Shown: one piece after another, positions 25,672 through 34,869 of the stretch
Position numbering within the stretch: position 1 is the stretch's first letter
How the letters are laid out: each line of letters begins with the position of its first letter
Origin: JAFDZW01 sp964404255
GTDB taxonomy: Bacteria; Bacteroidota; Ignavibacteria; Palsa-1295
DNA length: 64,000 nt
Direction: 5' to 3'
Assembly: GCA_964404255.1 (NCBI GenBank)
Contig: CAYOJJ010000002.1
Location: forward strand, 124,001-188,000
Notes under the pieces: generated by a model
What the model was told of the DNA's origin: nothing
What the model saw: the letters and a program-made list of their open reading frames with translations, nothing else
The model's database searches: none
Program-made: the position numbers and the translations under genes

Positions 25672-27941
25672 GATCGGCTGCTTTTAGTATCGTTATCCTG
25701 CTGTTCACGCTGGCAAAACTACCTGCACAGCCGCTGAACCCCAATGAATGGCGCACCTATACATCCATGACCTCCGTTCGTGATCTGGCCTACGATAAAT
25801 TAGCCGGCTGGCTATGGGTTGCTACCGGCGGCGGAGTCTATAGCGTGCCGATCTCGCAACTGCAGAATGAAGCAACGCAATCCTTCAGAAATTCGGATGG
25901 CTTGAGTGATAACGATGTCACGGCTATTGCCCTCGATGGAAACAGAAAGGTCTATATCGGAAATAGTACCGGAGGAATAGATATTTATGATCCTGCAACC
26001 GCAGAGATAAAAAATGTAACCGATATTTTTTTAAGCCAGCAATTTCCAAACCGCAGAATTAACCAGATCGTCATTGAGGATTCTGTCGCCTACATTGCTA
26101 CGGCATTTGGATTAAGTATTTATAGTACCTCCGGTAATTATTTTCTTGAAACCGTTAACCGTTTCGGTTCTATGCCGGCTCAGGATCCGGTTCTCGGAGT
26201 AACGCTCACAGCAGATTCCATTTACGTCGTCCTTGCCGATGGTATTGCTATCGCTCCGAAGCATTCTACTGTCCTTTCGGCGCCGTTTAGTTGGAATGCT
26301 ATTGCATCCGGTAAACAAAGTTTTACTTCCATCGCGCTCTTTCATGGGCAAGTGATCGTCGGAGGTAGTGATGCATTGTATGAGCGTCTTGGCAATTCGT
26401 TTACAAAGATCGCAGTTCCAGATACGGTTTCCATAGTATCGCTGAAGGCCACAGCCGATTCGCTTTATATTCTCGATGCGATAGGGGCTGGCCGTCTTAT
26501 TGCGACCGATGCAGAGGCATCGTTCACCTTCAGTACTATTGCTGCTTCCTCGCTGCAGCAGAACGTAACCTCAATGCTGATCGAGGGAAATATGCCCCGG
26601 GTATTCGGTTTTGCCAGCGGTGGAATAACGGTAGAATCCCAACCGGTTGTAACTGGCTTTGCCCCGGATGGTCTGCTTACTAATAGCATTACCGATATGG
26701 TTTATGCATCGAGCGTCGGCAAATTATTTGTTACCTATGGATTGAATGGGGTAACCAGTTTCGAACCTTCTTCTTCTATCTGGAAGCCGTATCGAACGAA
26801 TAATGCACCGTTGCCGACGACCAACTATAAAAATGTTTTTTATGATAGTGTCAGGTCGTATTTATGGCTAAGCTGCAGCGGTGGGGGCCTCATACGGGTG
26901 AAACTTGGCGCGACTACCGAAGTTAAACAGCTTGGGCGGGCAAACGGGTTGGAAAGTATCGATGGTACCGGGGATTTCATTATTATGGGTGCCGGAAGAC
27001 TCGATAACCATGGCGATTTTATTGTTTCCGATTGGGCCTACAATGGAAAGGGATTGTTGAAGACTACTGATGGCGAGAATTTTAGTGGGACATCGCTTAA
27101 TACGCCCGATAAATTATTTCGGCCCTACGGATATGTAATACAGGATCTTGACGATTATTATTTTGTGGCTACGGTGAGCAATCAGCAGCCAGAGCCGTAC
27201 GGAGTGATCGCTGTTCCCCCGAGCGGTTCGCCGATACCTATCCCTGGTGGTAATCAGCAATTGCTGGCCTCGGCAATTGTAAATGCGATGGTGGTCGATC
27301 AGGACAATGGGCTCTGGTGCGCTACTACTTCCGGTGTTAATGTGCTGAGCCATTTCAGAGATTTCCAAAGCGGGGCCGTTCAATTTCATAGTAGGAAACT
27401 GCCGCTTGTCGATCAGCAGATCGTTCATGCCCTTGCTGTCGATGGTATCGGAAACAAGTGGGTAGGAACAGAAAATGGCGTGTTTGTTCTAAGCCCGGAC
27501 GGAACGGATTCCCTGGCGCATTATACTACCGTCAATTCTCCCTTGATCGACAATTATATTATCGCTATCGCTATCGATAATGCAACCGGCGAAGCCTATA
27601 TTGCCACTTCAAAAGGTATTTCACGGGTGCATTCGATCTTCAGGCAGGGGGCTTCAGATTACTCGACGCTTAAGGTAGCACCGAATCCGATCCTGCAATA
27701 CGGCAATGATCCCGTCACCGTAAGGATCGATGGGTTAGTGCAGGGTTCGACAGTAAAAGTATATTCTACCGCCGGTAAATTAGTAGCAACGATTGATGCG
27801 ACCGGTTTTGGTGGCAGCGTAACCTGGAATTGCCGGGATGAAAATAATAAATTACTGCCAAGCGGAGTGTATGTACTGAGCGCTAATGCACCGAATGCTT
27901 CGGAATCCGGCCAAACGAAATTTGTGTTAGTGCGTAAATAA
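25659..27941 (+). CDS. PorZ-like beta-propeller protein with type IX secretion C-terminal domain
   Basis: The 760-residue protein has a signal peptide (MVKIRSAAFSIVILLFTLAK, cleaved after PAQ). It is followed by two stretches of propeller blades of the two-component-regulator type (LRDLAYDKLAGWLWVATGGG-like units such as VTAIALDGNRKVYIGNSTGG near residue 90, and GIGNKWVGTENGVFVLSPDG near 600). The C-terminal 90 residues (VAPNPILQYGNDPVTVRIDG, VKVYSTAGKLVATI, LPSGVYVLSANA) form a type A type IX sorting domain. Size and order match PorZ, which takes part in attaching type IX cargo to surface lipopolysaccharide. It overlaps ribH by 13 bases and precedes fmdB. Confidence 0.85.
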   Translation: MVKIRSAAFSIVILLFTLAKLPAQPLNPNEWRTYTSMTSVRDLAYDKLAGWLWVATGGGVYSVPISQLQNEATQSFRNSDGLSDNDVTAIALDGNRKVYIGNSTGGIDIYDPATAEIKNVTDIFLSQQFPNRRINQIVIEDSVAYIATAFGLSIYSTSGNYFLETVNRFGSMPAQDPVLGVTLTADSIYVVLADGIAIAPKHSTVLSAPFSWNAIASGKQSFTSIALFHGQVIVGGSDALYERLGNSFTKIAVPDTVSIVSLKATADSLYILDAIGAGRLIATDAEASFTFSTIAASSLQQNVTSMLIEGNMPRVFGFASGGITVESQPVVTGFAPDGLLTNSITDMVYASSVGKLFVTYGLNGVTSFEPSSSIWKPYRTNNAPLPTTNYKNVFYDSVRSYLWLSCSGGGLIRVKLGATTEVKQLGRANGLESIDGTGDFIIMGAGRLDNHGDFIVSDWAYNGKGLLKTTDGENFSGTSLNTPDKLFRPYGYVIQDLDDYYFVATVSNQQPEPYGVIAVPPSGSPIPIPGGNQQLLASAIVNAMVVDQDNGLWCATTSGVNVLSHFRDFQSGAVQFHSRKLPLVDQQIVHALAVDGIGNKWVGTENGVFVLSPDGTDSLAHYTTVNSPLIDNYIIAIAIDNATGEAYIATSKGISRVHSIFRQGASDYSTLKVAPNPILQYGNDPVTVRIDGLVQGSTVKVYSTAGKLVATIDATGFGGSVTWNCRDENNKLLPSGVYVLSANAPNASESGQTKFVLVRK

Positions 27942-27962
27942 GAAAGCAGTTGCAGTAACGCC

Positions 27963-28241
27963 ATGCCGAATTACGATTACGAATGCAGTTCTTGTTCGTA
28001 CCAAGAGGAGATCTTTCAGCGTATTACGGAAGATCCGATCACGACGTGCCCGAATTGTGGTAAAGAAACCTTTCACCGGGTGGTCACCGGAGGAGCAGGT
28101 GTGTTGTATAAAGGCGAAGGTTGGTACGTTACTGATTATTCAAAAAAATCCTCCGGAGGAAAGGATAGTTCTTCTTCCGGTACTTCATCGCCTTCCTCCA
28201 GTACTCCGCCAGCGGCGCCTGCTTCCGGTTCAGCTTCGTAA
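27963..28241 (+). CDS. FmdB-family zinc-ribbon protein
   Basis: The 92-residue protein begins MPNYDYECSSCSYQEEIFQR and has CxxC pairs at Cys8/Cys11 and TTCPNCGK further on, the four-cysteine zinc ribbon of the FmdB/CxxC_CXXC_SSSS regulatory-protein family. The tail is Ser/Gly/Pro/Ala-rich and disordered (SSSSGTSSPSSSTPPAAPAS). The family is widespread in bacteria and its molecular role is poorly defined. It lies 21 bases after the PorZ-like gene and 44 bases before the DUF1800 gene. Confidence 0.92.
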   Translation: MPNYDYECSSCSYQEEIFQRITEDPITTCPNCGKETFHRVVTGGAGVLYKGEGWYVTDYSKKSSGGKDSSSSGTSSPSSSTPPAAPASGSAS

Positions 28242-28270
28242 AGCGGACCCTTCATTGCCCGAAATAGCTG

Positions 28271-28278
28271 TATTTTTG
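28271..28278 (+). promoter_or_regulatory. Bacteroidota-type -7 element, possibly leaderless
   Basis: TATTTTTG ends seven bases before the ATG of the DUF1800 gene, which would place the transcription start at or within a base or two of the start codon. No -33 TTG is at proper spacing, so it may be fortuitous. Confidence 0.4.
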
Positions 28279-28285
28279 TAGGGCT

Positions 28286-29980
28286 ATGACCCGTCGAGAG
28301 CTTTTTACCAAACCTATTCCCGCACCTGCTAAAGATTCCGGCGGCCTGGAAGAATTTAGCGGGAAATGGAATACCGATCATGCGGCCCATTTGCTGCGCC
28401 GGACGATGTTCGGCGCCAGAGTTTCCGATATTAAAGCTATTGCCGCAGGCACGATGAGCGATGCCGTCGATCAATTGCTATCACCGCCACCGGCCCCAAA
28501 TCCTATCCGGCCGGTGAAATACCTCGGCGATGGTTCCGATTATCCGGGTGATCCTTCCGATTGGACCCATCTCGCTTACGTCGATCCCACCACCGATCTT
28601 GGGTGGTTTACCTTCCTGCAGACGTGGCATTATAAACAAATGCTCGAACAACCGGTCTCGATCAATGAGAAAATGATCTTGTTCTGGCATAATCATTTCT
28701 GTACTTCTTACTCGACGGTCAAGGATGCGCGCTATATGTATAAGACCCATGCGCTCATCCGTGCCAATGCGCTTGGTAATTTTAAAACTCTTGCCCGTGA
28801 GATCACACTCGATCCGGGAATGCTTTGTTACCTCAATGGTAATACCAATACGAAGACCGGCCCGAACGAAAACTATGGCCGTGAACTACTCGAACTCTTT
28901 ACGCTCGGTAAGGGGCCGGAAATTGCTCCCGGTAATTATACCAATTATACCGAAGCCGATATAAAGGCTACGGCGCATGTTCTTTCGGGTTGGAAGGATG
29001 ATCCCAAGAGTATTACCGTTCTTTATTCTGACGAACATCACGAAGCTTCGAACAAGCAATTCTCTTCGGCACTTGGGAATGCCGTCATTACCGGCCGTAG
29101 CGGCCAGCAGGGCGCCGAGCAGGAGCTTGACGACCTGATGACGCTGATCTTTTCCCAACAAGCAACCGCCCACTACCTTTGCCAGAAATTATATCGTTGG
29201 TTTGTCAGCCCGAACATTACTCCGGAAATAGAAAAGAAGATTATTGCTCCGCTCGCAGCGACCTACCGCGAGAATAGCTATGAGATTGCCCCGGTATTGA
29301 AGCAACTGCTTTCCAGTACTCACTTTTATGATGCCTCGGTACGAGGTTCGATGATCAAAAACCCGATCGATCTTTCCGTCGGTATCATGCGGACGGCGCA
29401 GGTCGATGCTTATGATAGAGCTGGTTATATAGAAGATGTATTTCCTTCGCAAAAGCCGCAGTTGGCTTCGGATCCCGGTAACCTGCATTATGCACTGCGT
29501 CCGTTCCGTATTGCAGTCTCCGGAATGCAGTACGATCTGCAAAATCCGCCGAGCGTTGCAGGATTACAGGCGTATTATCAAATGCCGCAGCTTGATAAAT
29601 TATGGATCAATGCGGATACGCTGCAGCGTCGCGTAAAAATGATCGACGATCTTATCGTTACGCACTTCAAATTCGATAGCGGCTACGGCTCTGCCCGATT
29701 GAATGTCATTGCACTGGCGAAGCAAACGTCCGATCCGTCAAAAGCATCGGTATTGCATTCCGAATTAATAGATCTGTTGTTTGCTGTCAAGCCGTCTGCC
29801 GAGCATCAAACGAAAGCAAAAGCACTGCTGCTTGGTACGATGACCGAAGAGCAATGGACGGCGGCCTGGAATGATTATATGCGAAATAAAGACGATATTG
29901 AAAAAATGGGGAAGCTCGATACCAATCTTCGGGCAATGCTTCGCTATATCATGGGTCTTGCCGAGTACCAATTAGCATAA
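28286..29980 (+). CDS. DUF1800 family protein
   Basis: The 564-residue protein matches DUF1800 along its length: HAAHLLRRTMFGARVSDIKA near the N-terminus, MILFWHNHFCTSYSTVKDAR near residue 130, NGNTNTKTGPNENYGRELLE near 190, and the later LYRWFVSPNITPE. The family is usually encoded next to a DUF1501 protein, as here, and is thought to act at or outside the cytoplasmic membrane. No enzymatic role is established. No Sec signal is obvious at this N-terminus (MTRRELFTKPIPAPA), although RR near the start recalls a reduced twin-arginine type. The DUF1501 gene follows after 11 bases. Confidence 0.92.
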   Translation: MTRRELFTKPIPAPAKDSGGLEEFSGKWNTDHAAHLLRRTMFGARVSDIKAIAAGTMSDAVDQLLSPPPAPNPIRPVKYLGDGSDYPGDPSDWTHLAYVDPTTDLGWFTFLQTWHYKQMLEQPVSINEKMILFWHNHFCTSYSTVKDARYMYKTHALIRANALGNFKTLAREITLDPGMLCYLNGNTNTKTGPNENYGRELLELFTLGKGPEIAPGNYTNYTEADIKATAHVLSGWKDDPKSITVLYSDEHHEASNKQFSSALGNAVITGRSGQQGAEQELDDLMTLIFSQQATAHYLCQKLYRWFVSPNITPEIEKKIIAPLAATYRENSYEIAPVLKQLLSSTHFYDASVRGSMIKNPIDLSVGIMRTAQVDAYDRAGYIEDVFPSQKPQLASDPGNLHYALRPFRIAVSGMQYDLQNPPSVAGLQAYYQMPQLDKLWINADTLQRRVKMIDDLIVTHFKFDSGYGSARLNVIALAKQTSDPSKASVLHSELIDLLFAVKPSAEHQTKAKALLLGTMTEEQWTAAWNDYMRNKDDIEKMGKLDTNLRAMLRYIMGLAEYQLA

Positions 29981-29991
29981 AGGATCACTCA

Positions 29992-31278
29992 ATGAAACGC
30001 AGAGATTTTTTATTTAAAGTGGCAGCACCGGCAGCGGTGCTTCCGATAGCGATCGGCGGTCTGCATCTCCGTGCTTTCGGACGAACACCGGCCTTCGAAG
30101 CGCTTTCGGCATCTGCCGGTTGTGACGACCGGATCCTGGTTCTTGTTCAGCTCGTCGGTGGTAATGACGGATTGAATACGGTTATTCCACTCGATCAGTA
30201 TTCTATTTATTCTGCCGCCCGATCAAATATTGCGATCCCTGAAAAAGACGTACTTAAATTAAGCGATGCAACTGGCTTGCATCCGAAGCTCACCGGGCTT
30301 GAAGCGTTATATAAAGAAGGGCATCTTGCTGTTATTCAAAATGTCGGTTACCCGACACCGAATTTTTCTCATTTCCGCTCCGTCGATGTCTGGAATACCG
30401 GCTCTGATTACGACCAGTTTCTGACGACGGGCTGGATGGGAAGATATCTCGAGCATATCTATCCGAATTATCCGTTCGGCTATCCAAAACCGGCTGTACC
30501 CGATCCGGTGGCAATACAGGTTGGCTCGATCATTTCACCGGTACTTGATGGTACTATGGCCAATCTTGGTATGGCCTTTACCAATCCCGGCTCGTATTAT
30601 GATATTAATGAATTTGATTCGCCAGATACAAAATCAACCGGTGGGGCTGGCGAATCGCTCGCCTTTATCAAACAGACTGGCGATCAGATCAATAAGTTTG
30701 CGGTGCCGGTAAAAGAAGCGGCATCGAAGCCGATGAAGCGCTCACCCAAGTGGCCGACGGATCCCAAGAATACACTGGCTCCGCAATTAAAGATCGTCTC
30801 GCAGCTTATTGCCGGGGGATTGAAAACAAAAGTATATATCGTCACCCTGCCAGGCTTCGATACTCATTCTTCGCAGAATATCGATGCCGGCACCAACCCA
30901 CCACATCCGAATCTGCTTTGGTATCTCTCGACTTCTATCGTTGCTTTCATGGACGAACTGAAGCTTAATGGAAACGACGAACGGGTACTTGGAATGACTT
31001 TCTCCGAATTCGGGCGCCGCATTATCAGTAACTCAGCAGCCGGTACCGATCATGGCGCTGCTGCGCCGCTCTTCGTGTTCGGTACAAAAGTAAAAGGTGG
31101 TATTATCGGACCAAATGCTACATTGCCCGATAAACCTACCGTTGAAGATAATATCATGATGCAGGTGGATTTCCGCTCGGTCTATTCTTCAATGCTTAAG
31201 GAGTGGTTCTGCAGCGATGAGGAAGTGATAAGGAACGTCCTCTTTAAAGACTTTAAGTCGCTTCCGCTTGTAGCGTAA
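29992..31278 (+). CDS. DUF1501 family protein with twin-arginine-type signal
   Basis: The 428-residue protein starts MKRRDFLFKVAAPAAVLPIA, a Tat-like signal (RRDFLFK). It continues with the DUF1501 core: LVLVQLVGGNDGLNTVIPLD, LHPKLTGLEALYKEGHLAVI, NFSHFRSVDVWNTG, LPGFDTHSSQ and FSEFGRRIISNSAAGTDHGA. The fold belongs to the alkaline-phosphatase/sulfatase superfamily, but some catalytic residues differ and activity is unknown. It is paired with DUF1800, as in many genomes. Its stop lies seven bases from the converging cca gene. Confidence 0.93.
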   Translation: MKRRDFLFKVAAPAAVLPIAIGGLHLRAFGRTPAFEALSASAGCDDRILVLVQLVGGNDGLNTVIPLDQYSIYSAARSNIAIPEKDVLKLSDATGLHPKLTGLEALYKEGHLAVIQNVGYPTPNFSHFRSVDVWNTGSDYDQFLTTGWMGRYLEHIYPNYPFGYPKPAVPDPVAIQVGSIISPVLDGTMANLGMAFTNPGSYYDINEFDSPDTKSTGGAGESLAFIKQTGDQINKFAVPVKEAASKPMKRSPKWPTDPKNTLAPQLKIVSQLIAGGLKTKVYIVTLPGFDTHSSQNIDAGTNPPHPNLLWYLSTSIVAFMDELKLNGNDERVLGMTFSEFGRRIISNSAAGTDHGAAAPLFVFGTKVKGGIIGPNATLPDKPTVEDNIMMQVDFRSVYSSMLKEWFCSDEEVIRNVLFKDFKSLPLVA

Positions 31279-31285
31279 TACGGGG

Positions 31286-32731
31286 TTACTTCTGCCCGCG
31301 ATTGGTCGGCGGATTTGCCGCAATGATCTCATCTTTAATACGAAGCATGTATTCTTTTGCTGCGTCGTAATCGTTCGGGATCACTCCATCGAGTATTGCT
31401 TCTTCAATAGCTTCTTTAATAAGACCGACCGTCTTTGATGGAGGAAGACCTGTGATCTCCATGATCTCTTCTCCGCGCACCGGAGATTGAAAGGCGCGCA
31501 TCTTATCCTTTTCTTCAACTTCCTGCATCTTGCCCCAGACAAGATCGTAATTCGCCTGGTATTTTTTTATCAGCTTCGGATTTTTGGAAGTTATATCGGC
31601 GCGGCAGAGCGTCATGAGGTCCTCGATGTGTTCGCCTGCCTCGAAGAGTACGCGGCGCACTGCACTATCGGTAACTCCTTCATCGACGAGGGCCATGGGC
31701 CGCATGTGTAATCGTACTAAGCGCTCGACATACTTTGCCGCATCGAGCGGAAGCTTCATCCGGCGGAAGATCTTTTCTACCCAGCGTGCACCAATAATAT
31801 CATGACCATAAAAGGTCCAGCCGTAACCCTCACGGAAGGATTTGGTTTTTGGCTTTGCCACGTCATGCAATAGTGCGGCAAAGCGGAGCCAGACATCGTC
31901 CGTCATTTCGGCAGCATTATCGAGGACGCGCATCGTATGCTTAAAGACATCCTTATGCGCATATTCCTGGACACCGACAGTCATTAGATCGACACCGGAC
32001 AAGCGGGCAATTTCCGGAAAAACATGATCGAGCACATGAGTCTCATATAAGATCGAAATACCAAGGCTCGGCCGTACGGAAGCCATGATCTTCATGAATT
32101 CATCGGTGATCCGTTCCTGCGAAACGATCAGGATGCGCTCGGCCATGTGCGCCATTGCCTCCATCGCTTCCGGCACGAGCATAAATTGTAGTTGAGAAGC
32201 GAACCGTGCGGCGCGCATCATCCTCAACGGATCGTCTTCAAAGGTGACGATGGGATCGAGCGGGGTGCGGAGGATGTGATTTCTGAGATCGTCCAAGCCG
32301 CCAAAGAGATCGATGATCTCACCAAAGGTAGTGGTATTAAGAGAAGCGGCAAGAGCATTAACGGTAAAATCCCGGCGGGTAAGATCTTCTTCGAGCGTCC
32401 CTTCTTCGGTTATCGGATGGCGGGAGGAAGAGCGGTAGGATTCTTTTCTTGCTCCGACGATCTCGAGCTTTACATCGCCGATCTCGATCGCAGCAGTACG
32501 GAATTTTTCATAAATAGAAAGCCGTGCTCCCTCGAATTCCGAGGCAACCTGTCTGGCAAAGGCGGCGCCATCACCGACGACCATAATATCGATATCCCGA
32601 TCATTCCCGCGCTCGAGCAAAACATCGCGTACAAAGCCGCCGACGACATACGCTTCGATGCCGGCACTATCGGCGATCTGGCCGACTGCCACGAGCAAGG
32701 GCTCTGATATGGGTAAACGCTCGAAATTCAC
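31286..32731 (-). CDS. cca: CCA tRNA nucleotidyltransferase with HD domain
   Basis: The 481-residue class II nucleotidyltransferase has the polymerase-beta-type head with GGFVRD (31-36) and catalytic aspartates in RDIDIM (46 and 48). The RRDFTVNALA motif lies near residue 123. The neck region is DDPLRMMRAARFASQLQF. A C-terminal HD phosphohydrolase domain (LRFAALLHDVAKPKT) occurs in many CCA or poly(A) polymerase-type enzymes. It adds or repairs the 3' CCA of tRNAs; the tRNA-Val in this window already encodes CCA, so here repair may be the main job. Poly(A) polymerase is the alternative function in this family. Confidence 0.93.
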   Translation of the reverse strand: MNFERLPISEPLLVAVGQIADSAGIEAYVVGGFVRDVLLERGNDRDIDIMVVGDGAAFARQVASEFEGARLSIYEKFRTAAIEIGDVKLEIVGARKESYRSSSRHPITEEGTLEEDLTRRDFTVNALAASLNTTTFGEIIDLFGGLDDLRNHILRTPLDPIVTFEDDPLRMMRAARFASQLQFMLVPEAMEAMAHMAERILIVSQERITDEFMKIMASVRPSLGISILYETHVLDHVFPEIARLSGVDLMTVGVQEYAHKDVFKHTMRVLDNAAEMTDDVWLRFAALLHDVAKPKTKSFREGYGWTFYGHDIIGARWVEKIFRRMKLPLDAAKYVERLVRLHMRPMALVDEGVTDSAVRRVLFEAGEHIEDLMTLCRADITSKNPKLIKKYQANYDLVWGKMQEVEEKDKMRAFQSPVRGEEIMEITGLPPSKTVGLIKEAIEEAILDGVIPNDYDAAKEYMLRIKDEIIAANPPTNRGQK

Positions 32732-32852
32732 GCGCGCTCATAACGCCAGGCGGCAACAGGCGGTTCGGCTTTCCAGGCAGGTTTGAATCTGTTTTTGAGA
32801 GAGGGAAGTGTTCCCATTATTGTTATAACAGCCTGATACCCAGATAGGTAAT

Positions 32853-33383
32853 ATGAAACCAGTTATACTATTCCTTTCTCTTTTTTGTGTAAGCATAGCT
32901 TTCGGCCAGCAGCAGCTTACTATGCCGGATACGCATTCATTACTGACGACCAGTGAGATCGATTCGATGTTCGGCTGCAAGCTTAACGATGCTGCTTCTG
33001 TTCTCCATGGCTCTTATTGTGTAAGAAAAAATGACGAGACGAAACAGGAAGTTATATTAAAGATCGAGGATTTACATACCCGGAGTGCAGCCGCCACAAT
33101 GATAAAAGCGAACTATAAAAGGCGTTCGAAAAAAATAGCAGCCGGGGAAAAAGTGGAGGCGCTCTTCACAACATTCGATACCGTTCCCTCGGCCGGCAAG
33201 CAGGCCCATTTTTTGACAGGAGAAGGGAATGATATTGCCGGTCATACTCTGACCCGGTTTCAATTTGCGGTCGGCAACTATCTCGTCACAATGGATACCA
33301 AAGGGATACAGATCGGGGTTGTAAAAAGTAAACTCAAAGATATTTATGAGCAAATAAAGGGACGTTCGCAACAGGATAAATAA
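32853..33383 (+). CDS. Secreted hypothetical protein
   Basis: The 176-residue product has a Sec signal peptide (MKPVILFLSLFCVSIAFGQQ, cleaved near FGQ). The mature part begins with DTHSLLTTSEIDSMFGCKLN and has two cysteines near each other (FGCKLNDAASVLHGSYC) that could form a disulfide. This L.T..E......G pattern recalls periplasmic DUF3558-type domains, but the match is weak. Its strands and helices (VILKIEDLHTRSAAATMIKA) fit a small alpha/beta domain. The DUF6916 gene follows after ten bases, so they may be cotranscribed. Confidence 0.65.
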   Translation: MKPVILFLSLFCVSIAFGQQQLTMPDTHSLLTTSEIDSMFGCKLNDAASVLHGSYCVRKNDETKQEVILKIEDLHTRSAAATMIKANYKRRSKKIAAGEKVEALFTTFDTVPSAGKQAHFLTGEGNDIAGHTLTRFQFAVGNYLVTMDTKGIQIGVVKSKLKDIYEQIKGRSQQDK

Positions 33384-33393
33384 TAGCAAAACT

Positions 33394-33735
33394 ATGGAGC
33401 GTTTACAACTTACCGATTTCGAGCCACATGTCGGTTCGATTTTTACCGTTACCAGTGCACCACAGGAGGATGGTATCTTTTCAGGGACTTTAACCCTTTA
33501 TTCGATCCGACCATACGAGTTGCATCCCCGGGATCGCCGGATGACTGAAAAAAATATTAATTTCCGTACGGCTCCTTTTTCTATTTACTTTCATAGTCAT
33601 AACGAACCACGCTTACCTCAACGAATGTATTCGGCTCACCATCCGGGATTTCCCGACGGGCTCGATCTCTTTCTGGTTTGTATCGCCGATACCGAAGACG
33701 AGACCGGTTTTGTATATGAATGTATCTTTAATTGA
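33394..33735 (+). CDS. DUF6916 family protein
   Basis: The 113-residue protein matches the small DUF6916 family at both ends: MERLQLTDFEPHVGSIFTVT (L..F..H.G..F.V) and FPDGLDLFLVCIADTEDETG followed by YECIFN (LFLVPV......YEAVFN). The middle (FRTAPFSIYFHSHNEPRLPQ) carries the typical PFS..F.....P.LPQ..Y..... pattern. The family is often encoded near phage-tail-collar (MdpB-like) proteins. In this window those genes are 18 kb away at 51.4-52.4 kb, so the link is only suggestive. Its stop overlaps a possible TTG start of the next gene. Confidence 0.75.
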   Translation: MERLQLTDFEPHVGSIFTVTSAPQEDGIFSGTLTLYSIRPYELHPRDRRMTEKNINFRTAPFSIYFHSHNEPRLPQRMYSAHHPGFPDGLDLFLVCIADTEDETGFVYECIFN

Positions 33736-34352
33736 TAAAGATCATTCGTAAAATTTTCTTCCTCGGTATGAATGCCTATTATGTTCTGATCTTGGCCGTT
33801 ATTATAACCGGCTGTTCGAAGGCGGTATTACTTCCATTGGATAACGGTCATATTGCCGTTTATGAACGAACCTTCTATTCATTCGAGACCGGTGAGAAAA
33901 ACGATAGTTTTATGGACACCGAGCGGATCTCTACTCCCATTGGTATCAGAGGTGAAGAATATACATTGGCTACTACCCGAGATAGAATGTTATATTATAT
34001 CAATAAGCCGGATGGGTTATGGGCATTAAATCCGGATACCAGTGTCTTCTATCATTTTAAGTATCCGACTTCGACGGGCGAACAGTACGATAAGCAAACG
34101 ATCGGGCCGACAGACGATCCGAAAGAGCAGTTGGATGGTTGGTGGCAGGTTATGACTACCGATACCATAATTACCAATTATCATTGTTATCACTACCGGT
34201 ACACTTTTGCCAACGGACTTGGAAAAGTACTACGACTCCAGGAGGCCTATTGGGCTCCGAACACGGGTCTGGTATATTATGAGAGCTATGAATGTCCGAA
34301 CGGCGCTCTAATAAAAATTTCCGACGATCGATTGATTACTACGTCGAAATAG
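33732..34352 (+). CDS. Lipoprotein, probable TTG start
   Basis: The mature protein is preceded by a lipoprotein signal ending IITGC. Starting from TTG at 33732 gives MIKIIRKIFFLGMNAYYVLI, with the positive n-region a signal needs. The ATG at 33768 would leave no basic residues, so I prefer the TTG, which overlaps the DUF6916 stop by four bases. The alternative is 33768-34352. The mature domain (about 180 residues) has repeated aromatic beta-strands (ERTFYSFETGEKNDSFMDTE, YRYTFANGLGKVL, WAPNTGLVYYESYECPN), a pattern seen in small outer-membrane lipoproteins of unknown function. Confidence 0.65.
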   Translation: MIKIIRKIFFLGMNAYYVLILAVIITGCSKAVLLPLDNGHIAVYERTFYSFETGEKNDSFMDTERISTPIGIRGEEYTLATTRDRMLYYINKPDGLWALNPDTSVFYHFKYPTSTGEQYDKQTIGPTDDPKEQLDGWWQVMTTDTIITNYHCYHYRYTFANGLGKVLRLQEAYWAPNTGLVYYESYECPNGALIKISDDRLITTSK

Positions 34353-34530
34353 ATGGCAATCCTTTCGAATCGAAACGGCCGGCTTCGTATTTTTTTTAGT
34401 GAGTGAATATTTTACAGTATAGGGGAATCGTTAGGGTATTCGCTTATTTACCATCATGTCGATCCATCGTTTTTCATGCCGGCTTTACAGGGAATGTAAG
34501 TATTGGTAATTGAATTAAGGTGCCAGCATC

Positions 34531-34869
34531 ATGCTAAAACTGCTTATCTCGATCGTCGAAGGAGTTCTCAAACCGCCGGCATATATTCCGAAGTGGTTTC
34601 TTTGGCTTAATCGCGTGATTCTCTGCCCTATCATACTCTGGCCGTTAATATTTTTCGGTACTATTTTCATTTTCGATAATCCACCGTCGCTGCTGCTGGC
34701 CTGGGGCCTATTTATCGGTATTAATTCCTATCCGTTGATAGTGGCGGCTATTGTAACGCTCAATTACAAGCTTTTTTCGGTATATAGGCCGGCCGCTATC
34801 GCACTGACAATTATCGTATTGGCAGCTTATGGTGTGGGCTTCTGGTATATCGGTAGCAGCTTAGGATAA
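34531..34869 (+). CDS. Small membrane protein
   Basis: The 112-residue protein has three strongly hydrophobic stretches: VILCPIILWPLIFFGTIFIF, LLLAWGLFIGINSYPLIVAA and AIALTIIVLAAYGVGFWYIG. A short amphipathic N-terminus (MLKLLISIVEGVLKPPAYIP) precedes them. No family is recognised. The start follows a gap of 178 bases with no other gene. Function unknown; inner-membrane location expected. Confidence 0.65.
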   Translation: MLKLLISIVEGVLKPPAYIPKWFLWLNRVILCPIILWPLIFFGTIFIFDNPPSLLLAWGLFIGINSYPLIVAAIVTLNYKLFSVYRPAAIALTIIVLAAYGVGFWYIGSSLG

